Below are positions 1 to 7,762 of a stretch of DNA of 64,000 bases, one piece after another. The notes beneath the pieces are model-generated. The model worked only from the letters and a program-made list of their open reading frames with translations, did not search any database and was not told the origin of the DNA. Where the stretch lies: assembly GCF_030068475.1 (NCBI RefSeq), contig NZ_JAQOSP010000133.1:17335-81334 (forward strand), in the 5' to 3' direction. This DNA comes from Roseofilum acuticapitatum BLCC-M154 (lineage in GTDB: Bacteria; Cyanobacteriota; Cyanobacteriia; Cyanobacteriales; Desertifilaceae). The first letter of the stretch is position 1; each line of letters begins with the position of its first letter. Made by a program: the position numbers and the translations under genes.

Positions 1-2
1 CA

Positions 3-512
3 GAAATAGAACCGGCAAATGAATATATTGACGGACAGATTATCCAGAAGCCTATGCCACGAGGGAAACACAGTGCCATTCAAGCAGAATTGGTTCCTGC
101 GATCAACAGTGTAGTCAAAACTAAGCGGATTGCTCGTGCGTTTCCTGAACTTCGTTGTACTTTTGGCGATCGCTCAACTGTTCCCGATATTTCTGTTTTT
201 ATTTGGAGTCGCATTCCTAGGGATGAGAATGGGGAAATTGCCAATACATTCGATATAGCACCAGACTGGACAATTGAAATTTTGTCTCCCGATCAAAACC
301 AGACCAAAGTTACCAAAAATATTCTGCACTGTCTCAAGCATGGAACTCAAATGGGTTGGTTAATCGATCCCGATGAAAAAACCGTATTTGTCTATCGTCC
401 CAAGCAAGAAACTGAAGTATTTGACAAGCCTAATTCAATTCTTCCCATGCCATCCTTTGCCAGTGAACTATACTTGACCGTTAAGGATTTGTTTGCTTGG
501 TTATTGGATTAA
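3..512 (+). CDS. Uma2-family (DUF820) endonuclease-like protein, 5' end outside window
   Basis: The reading frame is open from base 3 and translates to EIEPANEYIDGQIIQKPMPRG, the usual Uma2 N-terminal region, so the gene starts upstream of the window and the ATG at 54 is internal. The PD-(D/E)XK-like residues lie in VPDISVF and WTIEILSP, followed by the typical GWLIDPDEKTVFVYRP strand pair. These proteins are greatly expanded in cyanobacteria; they have a restriction-endonuclease fold but their role is not established. The protein ends with a short LFAWLLD helix as expected, so only the N-terminus is missing. Confidence 0.85.
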   Translation, partial: EIEPANEYIDGQIIQKPMPRGKHSAIQAELVPAINSVVKTKRIARAFPELRCTFGDRSTVPDISVFIWSRIPRDENGEIANTFDIAPDWTIEILSPDQNQTKVTKNILHCLKHGTQMGWLIDPDEKTVFVYRPKQETEVFDKPNSILPMPSFASELYLTVKDLFAWLLD

Positions 513-556
513 TAACCCCCTAACTAGACCGTTATCCAAAACCGATAAGACTAAAA

Positions 557-994
557 ATGAACAGCGATCCTTATAACCTGAAACGTTTTTTAGATGCACA
601 AGCGACGATTTATGAGAAAGTCTTGGCTGAACTAAGTTCTGGTCAGAAGAAATCCCATTGGATGTGGTATATTTTCCCCCAGTATCAAGGCTTAGGCTTG
701 AGCATGATGTCGAAAAAGTATGCAATTCAAAGCCTAGAGGAAGCTAGAGCGTATTTAGAGCATCCGGTATTAGGCGATCGCTTGCTCGAATGTACAACAA
801 CGGTTTTAGGTATTACGGGGCGATCGGCGTATGAGATTTTTGGCTCCCCGGATGATCTGAAATTGCGATCGTGTGCCACCTTATTTGCAGTGGTGTCACC
901 GCCCGATTCTGTATTTGTGCAATTGTTAGAGCAGTTTTACAATGGGCAAAGAGATACCAAGACGTTGGAGTGGTTAGGATTCGAGCATCTATAA
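557..994 (+). CDS. DUF1810 family protein
   Basis: 145 residues, the normal length for DUF1810. Recognisable family blocks are YNLKRFLDAQ at the N-terminus, SHWMWYIFPQYQGLG in the middle, the LGDRLLECT block, and a C-terminal YNGQRDTKTLEWLG. The family is a small soluble helical protein of unknown biochemical function, often encoded in accessory regions of bacterial genomes. It lies 44 bp after the Uma2 gene and 7 bp before a small DUF4258-like gene, so the four small genes at the left edge may be co-transcribed. No signal peptide or membrane segment is visible. Confidence 0.85.
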   Translation: MNSDPYNLKRFLDAQATIYEKVLAELSSGQKKSHWMWYIFPQYQGLGLSMMSKKYAIQSLEEARAYLEHPVLGDRLLECTTTVLGITGRSAYEIFGSPDDLKLRSCATLFAVVSPPDSVFVQLLEQFYNGQRDTKTLEWLGFEHL

Positions 995-1001
995 CAGTTT
1001 C

Positions 1002-1196
1002 ATGAAATTTGAAATTTCTACACCGGACGAGGTTCGACGCAGTAGCCGGGATGCAGAAGTATTATTGTTTTATCGGGTACGGCCAGAAGAACGTTGGGTT
1101 GTTGCAGTTGCGCGACGCTTAAATGGAGATGGATTTTTGATCACAGCCTACCAAACGGATGCGATTAAGGAGGGGGAAACAGTATGGCTCAAATAA
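1002..1196 (+). CDS. Small DUF4258-like protein
   Basis: 64 residues. The block RRSSRDAEVLLFYRV followed by WVVAVARRLNGDGFLITAYQTD and a closing IKEGETVW resembles the C-terminal two thirds of small cyanobacterial DUF4258-type proteins, which from memory are nearer 100 residues, so this may be a shortened version. It overlaps the next gene (DUF2283) by 13 bases, a tight coupling that suggests co-translation. The function is unknown; a toxin-antitoxin-like pairing is possible but rests only on size and overlap. The start has a weak upstream ribosome-binding site. Confidence 0.6.
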   Translation: MKFEISTPDEVRRSSRDAEVLLFYRVRPEERWVVAVARRLNGDGFLITAYQTDAIKEGETVWLK

Positions 1197-1420
1197 AAGT
1201 GTTTTATGAACCAGAAACGGAGCTATTGAGTGTGTTTTGGCAAGTTCCACGAATGAATCAAATTGGTACTGAGCTTGGAGATGGGGTGATTTTGATCAAG
1301 GATGGGGTAAGTGGTGAGCCAATTGGATTAGAAGTGCTATCTTACCATCCTGGTGACGATCGCTTTGATGCCGTAAGTGTTGAATTCGGGCAAATGAGTT
1401 CTAGGAATGTCGTTACCTAG
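1184..1420 (+). CDS. DUF2283 family protein
   Basis: 78 residues beginning MAQIKVFYEPETELLSVFW, the characteristic DUF2283 start (Y-x(4)-D/E-x-L). A central DGVILIKDG and the EPIGLEVLSY strand follow the usual pattern. The family is a small single-domain protein of unknown function that is often coded next to another small protein; here its start lies inside the end of the DUF4258-like gene. An AGGAGGGGG stretch at 1167-1175 would serve as a ribosome-binding site. No membrane or signal segment is present. Confidence 0.8.
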   Translation: MAQIKVFYEPETELLSVFWQVPRMNQIGTELGDGVILIKDGVSGEPIGLEVLSYHPGDDRFDAVSVEFGQMSSRNVVT

Positions 1421-1431
1421 CAAAGTGAGGA

Positions 1432-1482
1432 GTGCGAGCATCTTGCTCGCTGCCTTTCTCTAGCGAGCAAGATGCTCCCAAT
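1432..1482. repeat. Palindromic repeat with AGCAAGATGCT-type arms
   Basis: Inverted arms of the type GAGCATCTTGCTCGCT and AGCGAGCAAGATGCTC face each other around a short CT-rich loop. The unit resembles the GCGGGCAAGATGCCCGC modules at 21.2, 41.2 and 63.9 kb, so it probably belongs to the same family of dispersed palindromes. It could also act as a weak transcription barrier between the DUF2283 gene and the ABC transporter gene. Confidence 0.7.
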
Positions 1483-1542
1483 CCTAAAGTACCAAATTAG
1501 CTGTGTCAAGGCACTACAATTCCCTCATTACTCATTACTCAT

Positions 1543-3285
1543 TTGAAGGACAAACTAAGGGTGAAACCGCGCTCAAGCTATTACGATTTAATTCCTTATC
1601 TGCGTCAAGAGTGGCAAACGATCGCCCAAGCTCTGTTTTGTACGCTTGTGTTTACGGGCTTTTGGCCGATTTTAGCCCAACTTGCGGGCGAGATTGCCGA
1701 GTTGATCGCACAGGGTTTGGTGGTGCAAATTGCCCAAGTTGCGGCGATCGCGGCGGGGGTGTTTCTCTTGCGAGGCTTGGTACAATACGGCCAAGATGCT
1801 CTGATGGCCAAAGCTGCATTTCTGATTGCCCGCGATTTACGGCAAGAAGTCTATCGCCATTTACATCGCCTCAGTTTAGATTACTTTGAAACCGCTAAAA
1901 CCGGCGATTTATCCTATCGACTCACGGAAGATGTGGATCGCATTGGCGAAGCCATTAACAAGATCTTTCACCAGTTTATTCCCAGCATTCTCCAGCTCAT
2001 TGTCGTCATTGGCTACATGGTTTACATTAACTGGCAGCTTACCCTAGCCGTTGCCATTGTCGCCCCTTTAATGGCTCTGTTGGTGGGATGGTTTGGGGAA
2101 CAATTGCTTCAGTATTCTCGCCGCAGTCAAAATCGAGTCTCGGATTTAGCCTCTTTGATTTCCGAGGTCTTGGGCGGCATTCGTTTAGTGCAAGCCTTTG
2201 GTGCGGCTGATTATGAAGTCGAGCGCTTTAGTCTAGAAGCCGAACGTAATCGCCGGGCTAAGTATAATGCCGAACGTCTAAAGGCAATTCAGTTTCCCGT
2301 GGTGGGTTTCCTAGAAGCCATGAGCATCATCTTCCTGTTGTTTCTGGGAGGATGGCAAATTCAACAGGGAAATCTGACGGGGAATGGCTTCTTGCGCTAT
2401 GTGGTAGCAACTGCCATGCTCATCGATCCGATTTCCTTTGCTACCAGCAATTTTAATGAGTTTAAGCAAGCTGAAGCCTCTGTAGACCGGGTATTTGAGT
2501 TAATGAAGATTGCCCCCCAGGTGGTGGAGAGTCCAGAGGCGATCGCCTTACCCAGAGTTGAAGGAACGGTAGAATACAACCAGGTTTACTTTGCCTACGA
2601 TCGCCACAAACCCGTCCTACAAGGTCTCAGTTTTCAGGTTAAACCCGGTCAAGTGATCGCCCTCGTGGGGCCTTCCGGCGCAGGTAAAACCACCCTGGTG
2701 AACCTGCTCTTACGATTTTATGATGTGCAGAGCGGTGAAATTCTCATCGATGGAATGGATATCCGCAAAGTAACCTTAAACTCCCTACGGCAACAAATCG
2801 GCATCGTGCCCCAAGAAACGATCCTCTTTTCGGGCACAGTAGCGCAAAATATCGCTTTTGGTCAAAAAGACTTCAATCTTGAGCAAGTCGAAGAAGCGGC
2901 TAAAATTGCCAATGCTCACTCGTTTATCGAACAACTGCCCGAAGGCTATCAGACGTGGATGGGAGAGCGAGGAATGACGTTATCGGGGGGACAACGACAG
3001 CGAGTGGCGATCGCCCGTGCAGTCTATCTCAATCCTCGGATCTTAATTCTTGATGAAGCCACCTCTGCCCTAGACTCAGAATCAGAGAGCTTGGTACAAG
3101 AAGCCCTAGAGCGGGTGATGAACCATCGCACCGTCTTCATTATTGCCCACCGGTTAGCCACCGTGCGCCGAGCCGATCGCATCCTAGTGGTTGAACAGGG
3201 GCAAATTGTCGAGTCTGGAACCCATCAGGAACTCTTGGATAAAGGCGATCGCTATGCCCTCTTTCATGCTCGCCAATTCAATTAA
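1543..3285 (+). CDS. ABC transporter, fused permease and ATP-binding protein (exporter type)
   Basis: 580 residues, normal for a half-size MsbA/LmrA-type exporter. The N-terminal half (about residues 1-330) holds the six-helix transmembrane domain, with segments such as residues 31-46 and the LQLIVVIGYMVYINW helix. The C-terminal half is the nucleotide-binding domain: Walker A GPSGAGKTT near residue 376, LSGGQRQRVAIARA near 480, and Walker B ILILDEATSALD near 500. The substrate cannot be read from the sequence; lipid, peptide or drug export are options. The start is a TTG at 1543; a GTG at 1561 is an alternative. It stands alone, with no partner subunit beside it. Confidence 0.9.
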   Translation: MKDKLRVKPRSSYYDLIPYLRQEWQTIAQALFCTLVFTGFWPILAQLAGEIAELIAQGLVVQIAQVAAIAAGVFLLRGLVQYGQDALMAKAAFLIARDLRQEVYRHLHRLSLDYFETAKTGDLSYRLTEDVDRIGEAINKIFHQFIPSILQLIVVIGYMVYINWQLTLAVAIVAPLMALLVGWFGEQLLQYSRRSQNRVSDLASLISEVLGGIRLVQAFGAADYEVERFSLEAERNRRAKYNAERLKAIQFPVVGFLEAMSIIFLLFLGGWQIQQGNLTGNGFLRYVVATAMLIDPISFATSNFNEFKQAEASVDRVFELMKIAPQVVESPEAIALPRVEGTVEYNQVYFAYDRHKPVLQGLSFQVKPGQVIALVGPSGAGKTTLVNLLLRFYDVQSGEILIDGMDIRKVTLNSLRQQIGIVPQETILFSGTVAQNIAFGQKDFNLEQVEEAAKIANAHSFIEQLPEGYQTWMGERGMTLSGGQRQRVAIARAVYLNPRILILDEATSALDSESESLVQEALERVMNHRTVFIIAHRLATVRRADRILVVEQGQIVESGTHQELLDKGDRYALFHARQFN

Positions 3286-3391
3286 AAATTAAAACTTCCA
3301 CTATGTTCGACCCATAGCCTTTTATAGGGTATAACAAAGACAATTAGGGAATCAGTGAACTGTAAATTATTTATCCGAGTGGAGAAAAAGT

Positions 3392-3760
3392 ATGGAACCT
3401 CTCTCTTTAATTATGGCGGCGTTAGTGGCTGGTGCGGCTAAGGCGGCGGGTGATGCTGCACCGGATGCCTATCAAGGGCTGAAGGCGTTGATTAAGCGCA
3501 AGTTTGGCGGGGAACCGAAGGCAGAAATGGTGTTAGAAGAACATGAGAGCGATCCGGAAACTTACGAAGACCCTCTGAAGAAAAAGTTACTTGAAGCTGG
3601 AGCCGATCAGGATGAGGCAATTTTGGCGGCAGCTCGTAAGTTGCTGGAGGAGATGGAGTCGAAAGACTCAACCCCTGGGGGCTTTCAGACCACCTTTGAA
3701 GGGGAAGTGAAAGGGGCGCAAGTTGGGACTCATAACCAACAAACCAATACGTTTAGTTAA
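3392..3760 (+). CDS. Bell/HeLo-like small protein with C-terminal RHIM-like motif (putative cell-death effector)
   Basis: 122 residues. The N-terminus (1-27, MEPLSLIMAALVAGAAKAAG) is an Ala/Gly-rich hydrophobic helix followed by DAYQGLKALIKRKFGG and further amphipathic helices to about residue 90. This layout resembles the bacterial Bell domain, described as an analogue of fungal HeLo and MLKL four-helix membrane-attacking domains. After a short linker the C-terminus (about 98-122) reads FEGEVKGAQVGTHNQQTNTF. It matches the N-terminus of the next protein (FQGDVKGVSIGTGNVIYNYF) and fits the RHIM-like core V/I-x-V/I-G-x-x-N. A GGAGA ribosome-binding site lies about 10 bases upstream. Seen: the motif pair and helix layout. 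Inferred: amyloid-type recruitment by the neighbouring receptor and membrane killing. Domain call moderately sure. Confidence 0.7.
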   Translation: MEPLSLIMAALVAGAAKAAGDAAPDAYQGLKALIKRKFGGEPKAEMVLEEHESDPETYEDPLKKKLLEAGADQDEAILAAARKLLEEMESKDSTPGGFQTTFEGEVKGAQVGTHNQQTNTFS

Positions 3761-3775
3761 GTCCCAGGTGGGGGT

Positions 3776-4020
3776 AGGGCGGGTTCAGGTTATTGATGGT
3801 GCGTTTCCTAGATTTGGGTGAACCCGCCCCTACAAGTCGAAAAATGGGTAGGGGCGGGTTTGTTTATCCGTGAGGAGACTAACCTGTAACCTTCCTAAAC
3901 CCGCCCTCCCCACCGGTTATGTCCATAGAAATGTGCTGGGGTGGGGCGGGTTCAGGTTATTGATGGTGGGTTTCCTAGATATGGGTAAAACCCGCCCCTA
4001 CAAGTCGAAAAATGGGTAGG
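3776..4020. repeat. Two direct copies of an ~75-bp repeat with GGGCGGGTT/AACCCGCCC arms
   Basis: The sequence from GGGCGGGTTCAGGTTATTG to CAAGTCGAAAAATGGGTAGG occurs twice (about 3777-3852 and 3945-4020) with only a few differences. Each copy has inverted ends GGGCGGGTT and AACCCGCCC and could fold into a hairpin. A diverged third copy lies near 15695-15765. The copies fill most of the 376-bp spacer between the Bell-like gene and the STAND/WD40 gene. Confidence 0.85.
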
Positions 4021-4023
4021 TCA

Positions 4024-4130
4024 TCATAGCTAAACAGTTGTCATTGCGACCGCAGGGAAGCAATCGCTACAATTAGCGAAATAGTCGAGCAATACCCATT
4101 TTTAATTTTTAATTTTTAATTTTTAATTGA
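4024..4130. repeat. Partial TCATTGCGAC palindrome element plus TTTTTAA heptamer run
   Basis: Bases 4036-4070 (CAGTTGTCATTGCGAC... GAAGCAATCGC) match one arm of the 124-bp inverted-repeat element at 15461-15584. Bases 4099-4128 are four tandem copies of the heptamer TTTTTAA, a unit found again at 20.2, 29.1 and 29.9 kb. Both sit directly upstream of the STAND/WD40 start codon at 4137, so any promoter and ribosome-binding site for that gene must lie among repeats. Confidence 0.7.
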
Positions 4131-4136
4131 AACCAT

Positions 4137-7100
4137 ATGGCTGACGATACTTCTCAATTTGATTCCCAGTTTCAGGGAGACGTTAAGGGAGTGTCCATTG
4201 GTACGGGCAATGTTATTTACAATTACTTCTACAGTTATCAGAGCCAGGCTACAACGGAAGAGGTTGCAGAAACGGATAACCTGCCTTGTCCCTATCGGGG
4301 GTTATTTCATTTTGGCCCCAATGATGTCGAATTTTTCTTTGGGCGCGAGGATTTTATTAAGGAACTCTATCAGGCGACGAAAACGGAGCGGTTGATTCCG
4401 GTGTTGGGAGCGTCGGGGAGTGGTAAGTCTTCGGTGGTGTTGGCGGGGTTAGTGCCGAAACTGGTACAGGAGGGTCATTGGCAGTTTACCCATTGTCGTC
4501 CGGGTTCGGAGCCGTTTCATAGTTTGGCATTATCCTTGGTTCCTTTGTATGCTCCGGGGTTGAATAAGACGGAGCAGATGGCTCAAGCGCGGCAATTGGC
4601 GGGTTATTTGCAGAAGGGGGAACTGCCGTTGGGGGATGTGTTTGCACAGATTCGGCAGAATTATCCCACTGACCAAATTTTACTGATTATCGATCAATTT
4701 GAGGAACTCTATACCCTCTGTGGTGAGGTGGAGATACGCCACCGGTTTTTAGATGCCCTGATTGCCGATTTACCGGGTACGGTGGTGATGACGATGCGGG
4801 CGGATTTTCTGGGGAATGCCCTGTCCTATCGGCCGTTTGCGGATGTGTTGAATGACCAGGATTACCTGTTGGGGCCGATGAACCGGGAGGAGTTGACGGA
4901 GGTGATTGTTAAGCCTGCGGAAGCTCAGGGGGTGGGGTTTGAAGCGGGGTTAGTGGAGCGCATTTTAGACGATGTGGATCATCAACCGGGGAATTTACCG
5001 TTATTGGAGTTTGCCTTAACGCAATTGTGGCATCAGCGACGGGGGAAGACGTTAACCCATGAGGTTTATGCCGCCATTGGTGAGGTGGAAGGCGCTCTCG
5101 CTCGTCATGCGGATGAGACCTATGGCACGTTGACGGAGGGGGAAAAGGAGAGGGTACACCAGATTTTTATTCAATTGGTGCGTCCGGGTGAAGGAGCGGA
5201 AGATACGCGACGGGTGGCGGTGAAAGGGGAGTTAGGGGAGCAGAGTTGGTCGTTGGTGAAACAATTGGCGGATGCTCGGTTGGTGGTTACCAGTCGGGAT
5301 GGGCAAAAACAGGAAACGGTGGAAGTAGTTCACGAGGCGCTGATTCGGAATTGGGGTGAGTTGCGCGGTTGGATGGAGACGGATAGGACATTTCGCGCCT
5401 GGCAGGAGCGACTCAGGGGGGCGAAGCGACAATGGGAAGTCACGGGGAAAGATGCGGGGTCATTGTTGCGAGGAGCATTTTTAGCGGAGGCTCAGGAGAG
5501 GCTAGAGGAGCGTCCCCAGGACTTGGGCGCTGAGGCAGAGTTTATTCGGTTGAGTGTGGCGGAGAAAGAGAAAGTCAAGCGACGGGCGACAATGACAGTA
5601 TCGGGGATTGTCATTGGTTCTTTGACCGCAGTTGTGATTAGCACTAGCTTATTTTTCACGGCTCGGCATCAGCAGAAGCAGGCAGAATTGAGTGAAGCAG
5701 ATTCCCTAGCTCGGTATTCTCTGGCTCTGTCTAACGAAGGTACAAAAGACCTGGAAGCAGCCATTGAAGTGATTAAAGCTGGAAAAATCCTGCAAAAACA
5801 CCAATCTAGCGATCTAGAGGTAATGAGCGCCCTAATGACTCAGGTCTATCAGAGTAGAGAGCGGCAGAGTTTTTATAGCAATCAGGGGTCGGTCTACAGT
5901 GTCAGTTACAGCCCGGATGGCCAGACTTTAGCTTCTGGGGGTAATGACGGAACGATCAAGGTGTGGAACCTAGAGACTCAGGCAGAAGTGGCTACCCTTA
6001 CCGGTCATCAGGAGTGGGTCTACAGTGTCAGTTACAGCCCCGATGGAAAGACTTTAGCTTCTGGGGGTGCGGACGGAACGATCAAGCTGTGGAACCTAGA
6101 GACTCAGGCAGAAGTGGCTACCCTTACCGGTCATCCGGGGGGGGTCAGCAGTGTCAGTTACAGCCCCGATGGACAGACTTTAGCTTCTGGGGGTAATGAC
6201 GGAACGATCAAGGTGTGGAACCTAGAGACTCAGGCAGAAGTGGCTACCCTTCCCGGTCATCCGGGGGGGGTCAGCAGTGTCAGTTACAGCCCCGATGGAC
6301 AGACCTTGGCTTCTGGGGGTGGGGATGCAACGATCAAGGTGTGGAATCTAGAGACTCAGGAAGAAGTGGCTACCCTTACCGGTCATCAGTATTGGGTCAA
6401 CAGTGTCAGTTACAGCCCCGATGGAAAGACCTTGGCTTCTGGGGGTAGGGACGCAACGATCAAGGTGTGGAACCTAGAGACTCAGGCAGAAGTGGCTACC
6501 CTTACCGGTCATCCGGGGGGGGTCACCAGTGTCAGTTACAGCCCGGATGGAAAGACTTTGGCTTCTGGGAGTGGGGACGGAACGATCAAGGTGTGGAACC
6601 TAGAGACTCAGGAAGAAGTGGCTACCCTTCCCGGTCATCTAGGGGGGGTCAACAGTGTCAGTTACAGCCCCGATGGAAAGACCCTGGCTTCTGGGGGTAG
6701 GGACGCAACGATCAAGGTGTGGAACCTAGAGACTGAGGAAGAAGTGGCTACCCTTCCCGGTCATCTAGGGGGGGTCTACAGTGTCAGTTACAGCCCCGAT
6801 GGAAAGACCTTGGCTTCTGGGGGTGATGACGGAACGATCAAGGTGTGGAACCTAGAGACTCAGGAAGAAGTGGCTACCCTTCCCGGTCATCTAGGGGGGG
6901 TCTACAGTGTCAGTTACAGCCCCGATGGAAAGACCTTGGCTTCTGGGGGTGGGGGTCGGGACGGAACGATCAAGGTGTGGAACCTAGAGGCTCAGGAAGA
7001 AGTGGCTACCCTTACCGGTCATCAGTGGGGGGTCACCAGTGTCAGTTACAGCCCGGATGGAAAGACTTTGGCTTCTGGGAGTGGGGACGGAACGATCAAG

Positions 7101-7358
7101 GTGTGGAACCTAGAGACTCAGGAAGAGGTGGCTACCCTTCCCGGTCATCCGGGGTGGGTCAGCAGTGTCAGTTACAGCCCGGATGGAAAGACCTTGGCTT
7201 CTTCTTGGAGTGGGGACGGAACGATCAAGGTGTGGGATGTGGACTTTGACTCTTTAATGCAGAGAACTTGCCAGAGAATTCGCCCTTATTTAGATAATCC
7301 TAATGCTCCTTTGACTAAAGAAGAGCGCCGCTTATGCGATGGAATCGGGGAAGAATGA
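4137..7358 (+). CDS. NLR-like receptor: RHIM-like motif, STAND NTPase (nSTAND1), membrane segment, 11 WD40 repeats
   Basis: 1073 residues. Residues 13-32 (FQGDVKGVSIGTGNVIYNYF) are the RHIM-like motif shared with the preceding Bell-like protein. The nSTAND1 NTPase follows: YRGLFHFGPNDVEFFFGRE at 53-71, Walker A GASGSGKSS at 91-99, Walker B ILLIIDQFEE at 181-190. A hydrophobic helix lies at 487-508 and a short helical linker to 584. Eleven WD40 repeats run from 585, nearly all exactly 42 residues and close to identical. A C-terminal CQRIRPYLDNPN...LCDGIG segment closes the protein, as in other cyanobacterial WD40-STAND proteins. Known: STAND proteins oligomerise on ligand binding. Inferred: the WD40 fan senses an invader-derived or self ligand and the N-terminal motif then nucleates the Bell-like effector. 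Ligand unknown. Confidence 0.85.
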   Translation: MADDTSQFDSQFQGDVKGVSIGTGNVIYNYFYSYQSQATTEEVAETDNLPCPYRGLFHFGPNDVEFFFGREDFIKELYQATKTERLIPVLGASGSGKSSVVLAGLVPKLVQEGHWQFTHCRPGSEPFHSLALSLVPLYAPGLNKTEQMAQARQLAGYLQKGELPLGDVFAQIRQNYPTDQILLIIDQFEELYTLCGEVEIRHRFLDALIADLPGTVVMTMRADFLGNALSYRPFADVLNDQDYLLGPMNREELTEVIVKPAEAQGVGFEAGLVERILDDVDHQPGNLPLLEFALTQLWHQRRGKTLTHEVYAAIGEVEGALARHADETYGTLTEGEKERVHQIFIQLVRPGEGAEDTRRVAVKGELGEQSWSLVKQLADARLVVTSRDGQKQETVEVVHEALIRNWGELRGWMETDRTFRAWQERLRGAKRQWEVTGKDAGSLLRGAFLAEAQERLEERPQDLGAEAEFIRLSVAEKEKVKRRATMTVSGIVIGSLTAVVISTSLFFTARHQQKQAELSEADSLARYSLALSNEGTKDLEAAIEVIKAGKILQKHQSSDLEVMSALMTQVYQSRERQSFYSNQGSVYSVSYSPDGQTLASGGNDGTIKVWNLETQAEVATLTGHQEWVYSVSYSPDGKTLASGGADGTIKLWNLETQAEVATLTGHPGGVSSVSYSPDGQTLASGGNDGTIKVWNLETQAEVATLPGHPGGVSSVSYSPDGQTLASGGGDATIKVWNLETQEEVATLTGHQYWVNSVSYSPDGKTLASGGRDATIKVWNLETQAEVATLTGHPGGVTSVSYSPDGKTLASGSGDGTIKVWNLETQEEVATLPGHLGGVNSVSYSPDGKTLASGGRDATIKVWNLETEEEVATLPGHLGGVYSVSYSPDGKTLASGGDDGTIKVWNLETQEEVATLPGHLGGVYSVSYSPDGKTLASGGGGRDGTIKVWNLEAQEEVATLTGHQWGVTSVSYSPDGKTLASGSGDGTIKVWNLETQEEVATLPGHPGWVSSVSYSPDGKTLASSWSGDGTIKVWDVDFDSLMQRTCQRIRPYLDNPNAPLTKEERRLCDGIGEE
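5889..7244 (+). repeat. Tandem 126-bp repeat array encoding 11 near-identical WD40 blades
   Basis: The 126-bp unit is repeated 11 times with high identity at the DNA level, including synonymous positions. Unit 9 carries two extra codons (GGGGRD) and unit 11 one extra codon (SSWSGD). Differences concentrate at a few codons: the first residue (S/W/G), the third (Y/S/N/T), the residue before D in GG-x-D, and the two residues after GH. That indicates recent duplication or gene conversion with variation kept at surface positions. Confidence 0.9.
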
Positions 7359-7482
7359 GTTGAGTAATGAGTAAGAAGTTATCCCTCTTCGGTCACTTTC
7401 GGCGATCGCTCTATCCCTCTATTGAGGAGCGTTTGTTAGAATCAGAGCAATGTTCACGTTCTATGCATACAGAGGTTTTTAC

Positions 7483-7758
7483 ATGACGATTATTCTTGAT
7501 GATCTTGAGCCAGATCTATTAGCAAAGCTCAAAGACCAGGCAGTTGCTCACGGTCGAACCTTGGCCGAAGAAATCAAGGTTATTTTAACCCAAGAGTTAG
7601 ATCAATCCCAAAAAATGAAAACTCCAGAAGAATTAGGATGGAGTGAAGGATTCTTTGAGAAAACAGCAGGAGCTTGTGCGGATGATCCGATTAGGCTTGA
7701 CAGTGGAGGCATTGACTCGAACTTAGATCAGTCTTTGGCCAATGTCTTTAATGAGTAA
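7483..7758 (+). CDS. Ribbon-helix-helix antitoxin (FitA/VapB-like)
   Basis: 91 residues from the ATG at 7483, which has an AGAGG ribosome-binding site 8 bases upstream; the longer frame from 7450 adds 11 residues with no such site and is less likely. The N-terminus MTIILDDLEPDLLAKLKDQAVAHGR and the following LAEEIKVILTQEL helix are a typical Arc/MetJ-like DNA-binding fold. The acidic C-terminal tail would bind the toxin. The next gene, a PIN-domain protein, starts at or just inside its 3' end, the classical antitoxin-first arrangement. It likely represses its own promoter with the toxin as co-repressor, as in the family. Confidence 0.8.
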   Translation: MTIILDDLEPDLLAKLKDQAVAHGRTLAEEIKVILTQELDQSQKMKTPEELGWSEGFFEKTAGACADDPIRLDSGGIDSNLDQSLANVFNE

Positions 7759-7762
7759 TCTC

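Noticed and set aside
1503..1889. 128-codon plus-strand frame overlapping the ABC transporter start
   Set aside because: It overlaps the ABC permease domain in another frame, and its residues show no motif.
5963..7249. Plus-strand frames of 77 and 134 codons repeating MEPRDSGRSG units inside the WD40 array
   Set aside because: They are frame-shifted copies of the 126-bp repeat, which is open in more than one frame because its units are almost identical; the WD40 frame is continuous through all of them and has family motifs.
7450..7482. Extended start of the RHH antitoxin
   Set aside because: The extra 11 residues MFTFYAYRGFY do not belong to the fold and the AGAGG site fits the ATG at 7483.
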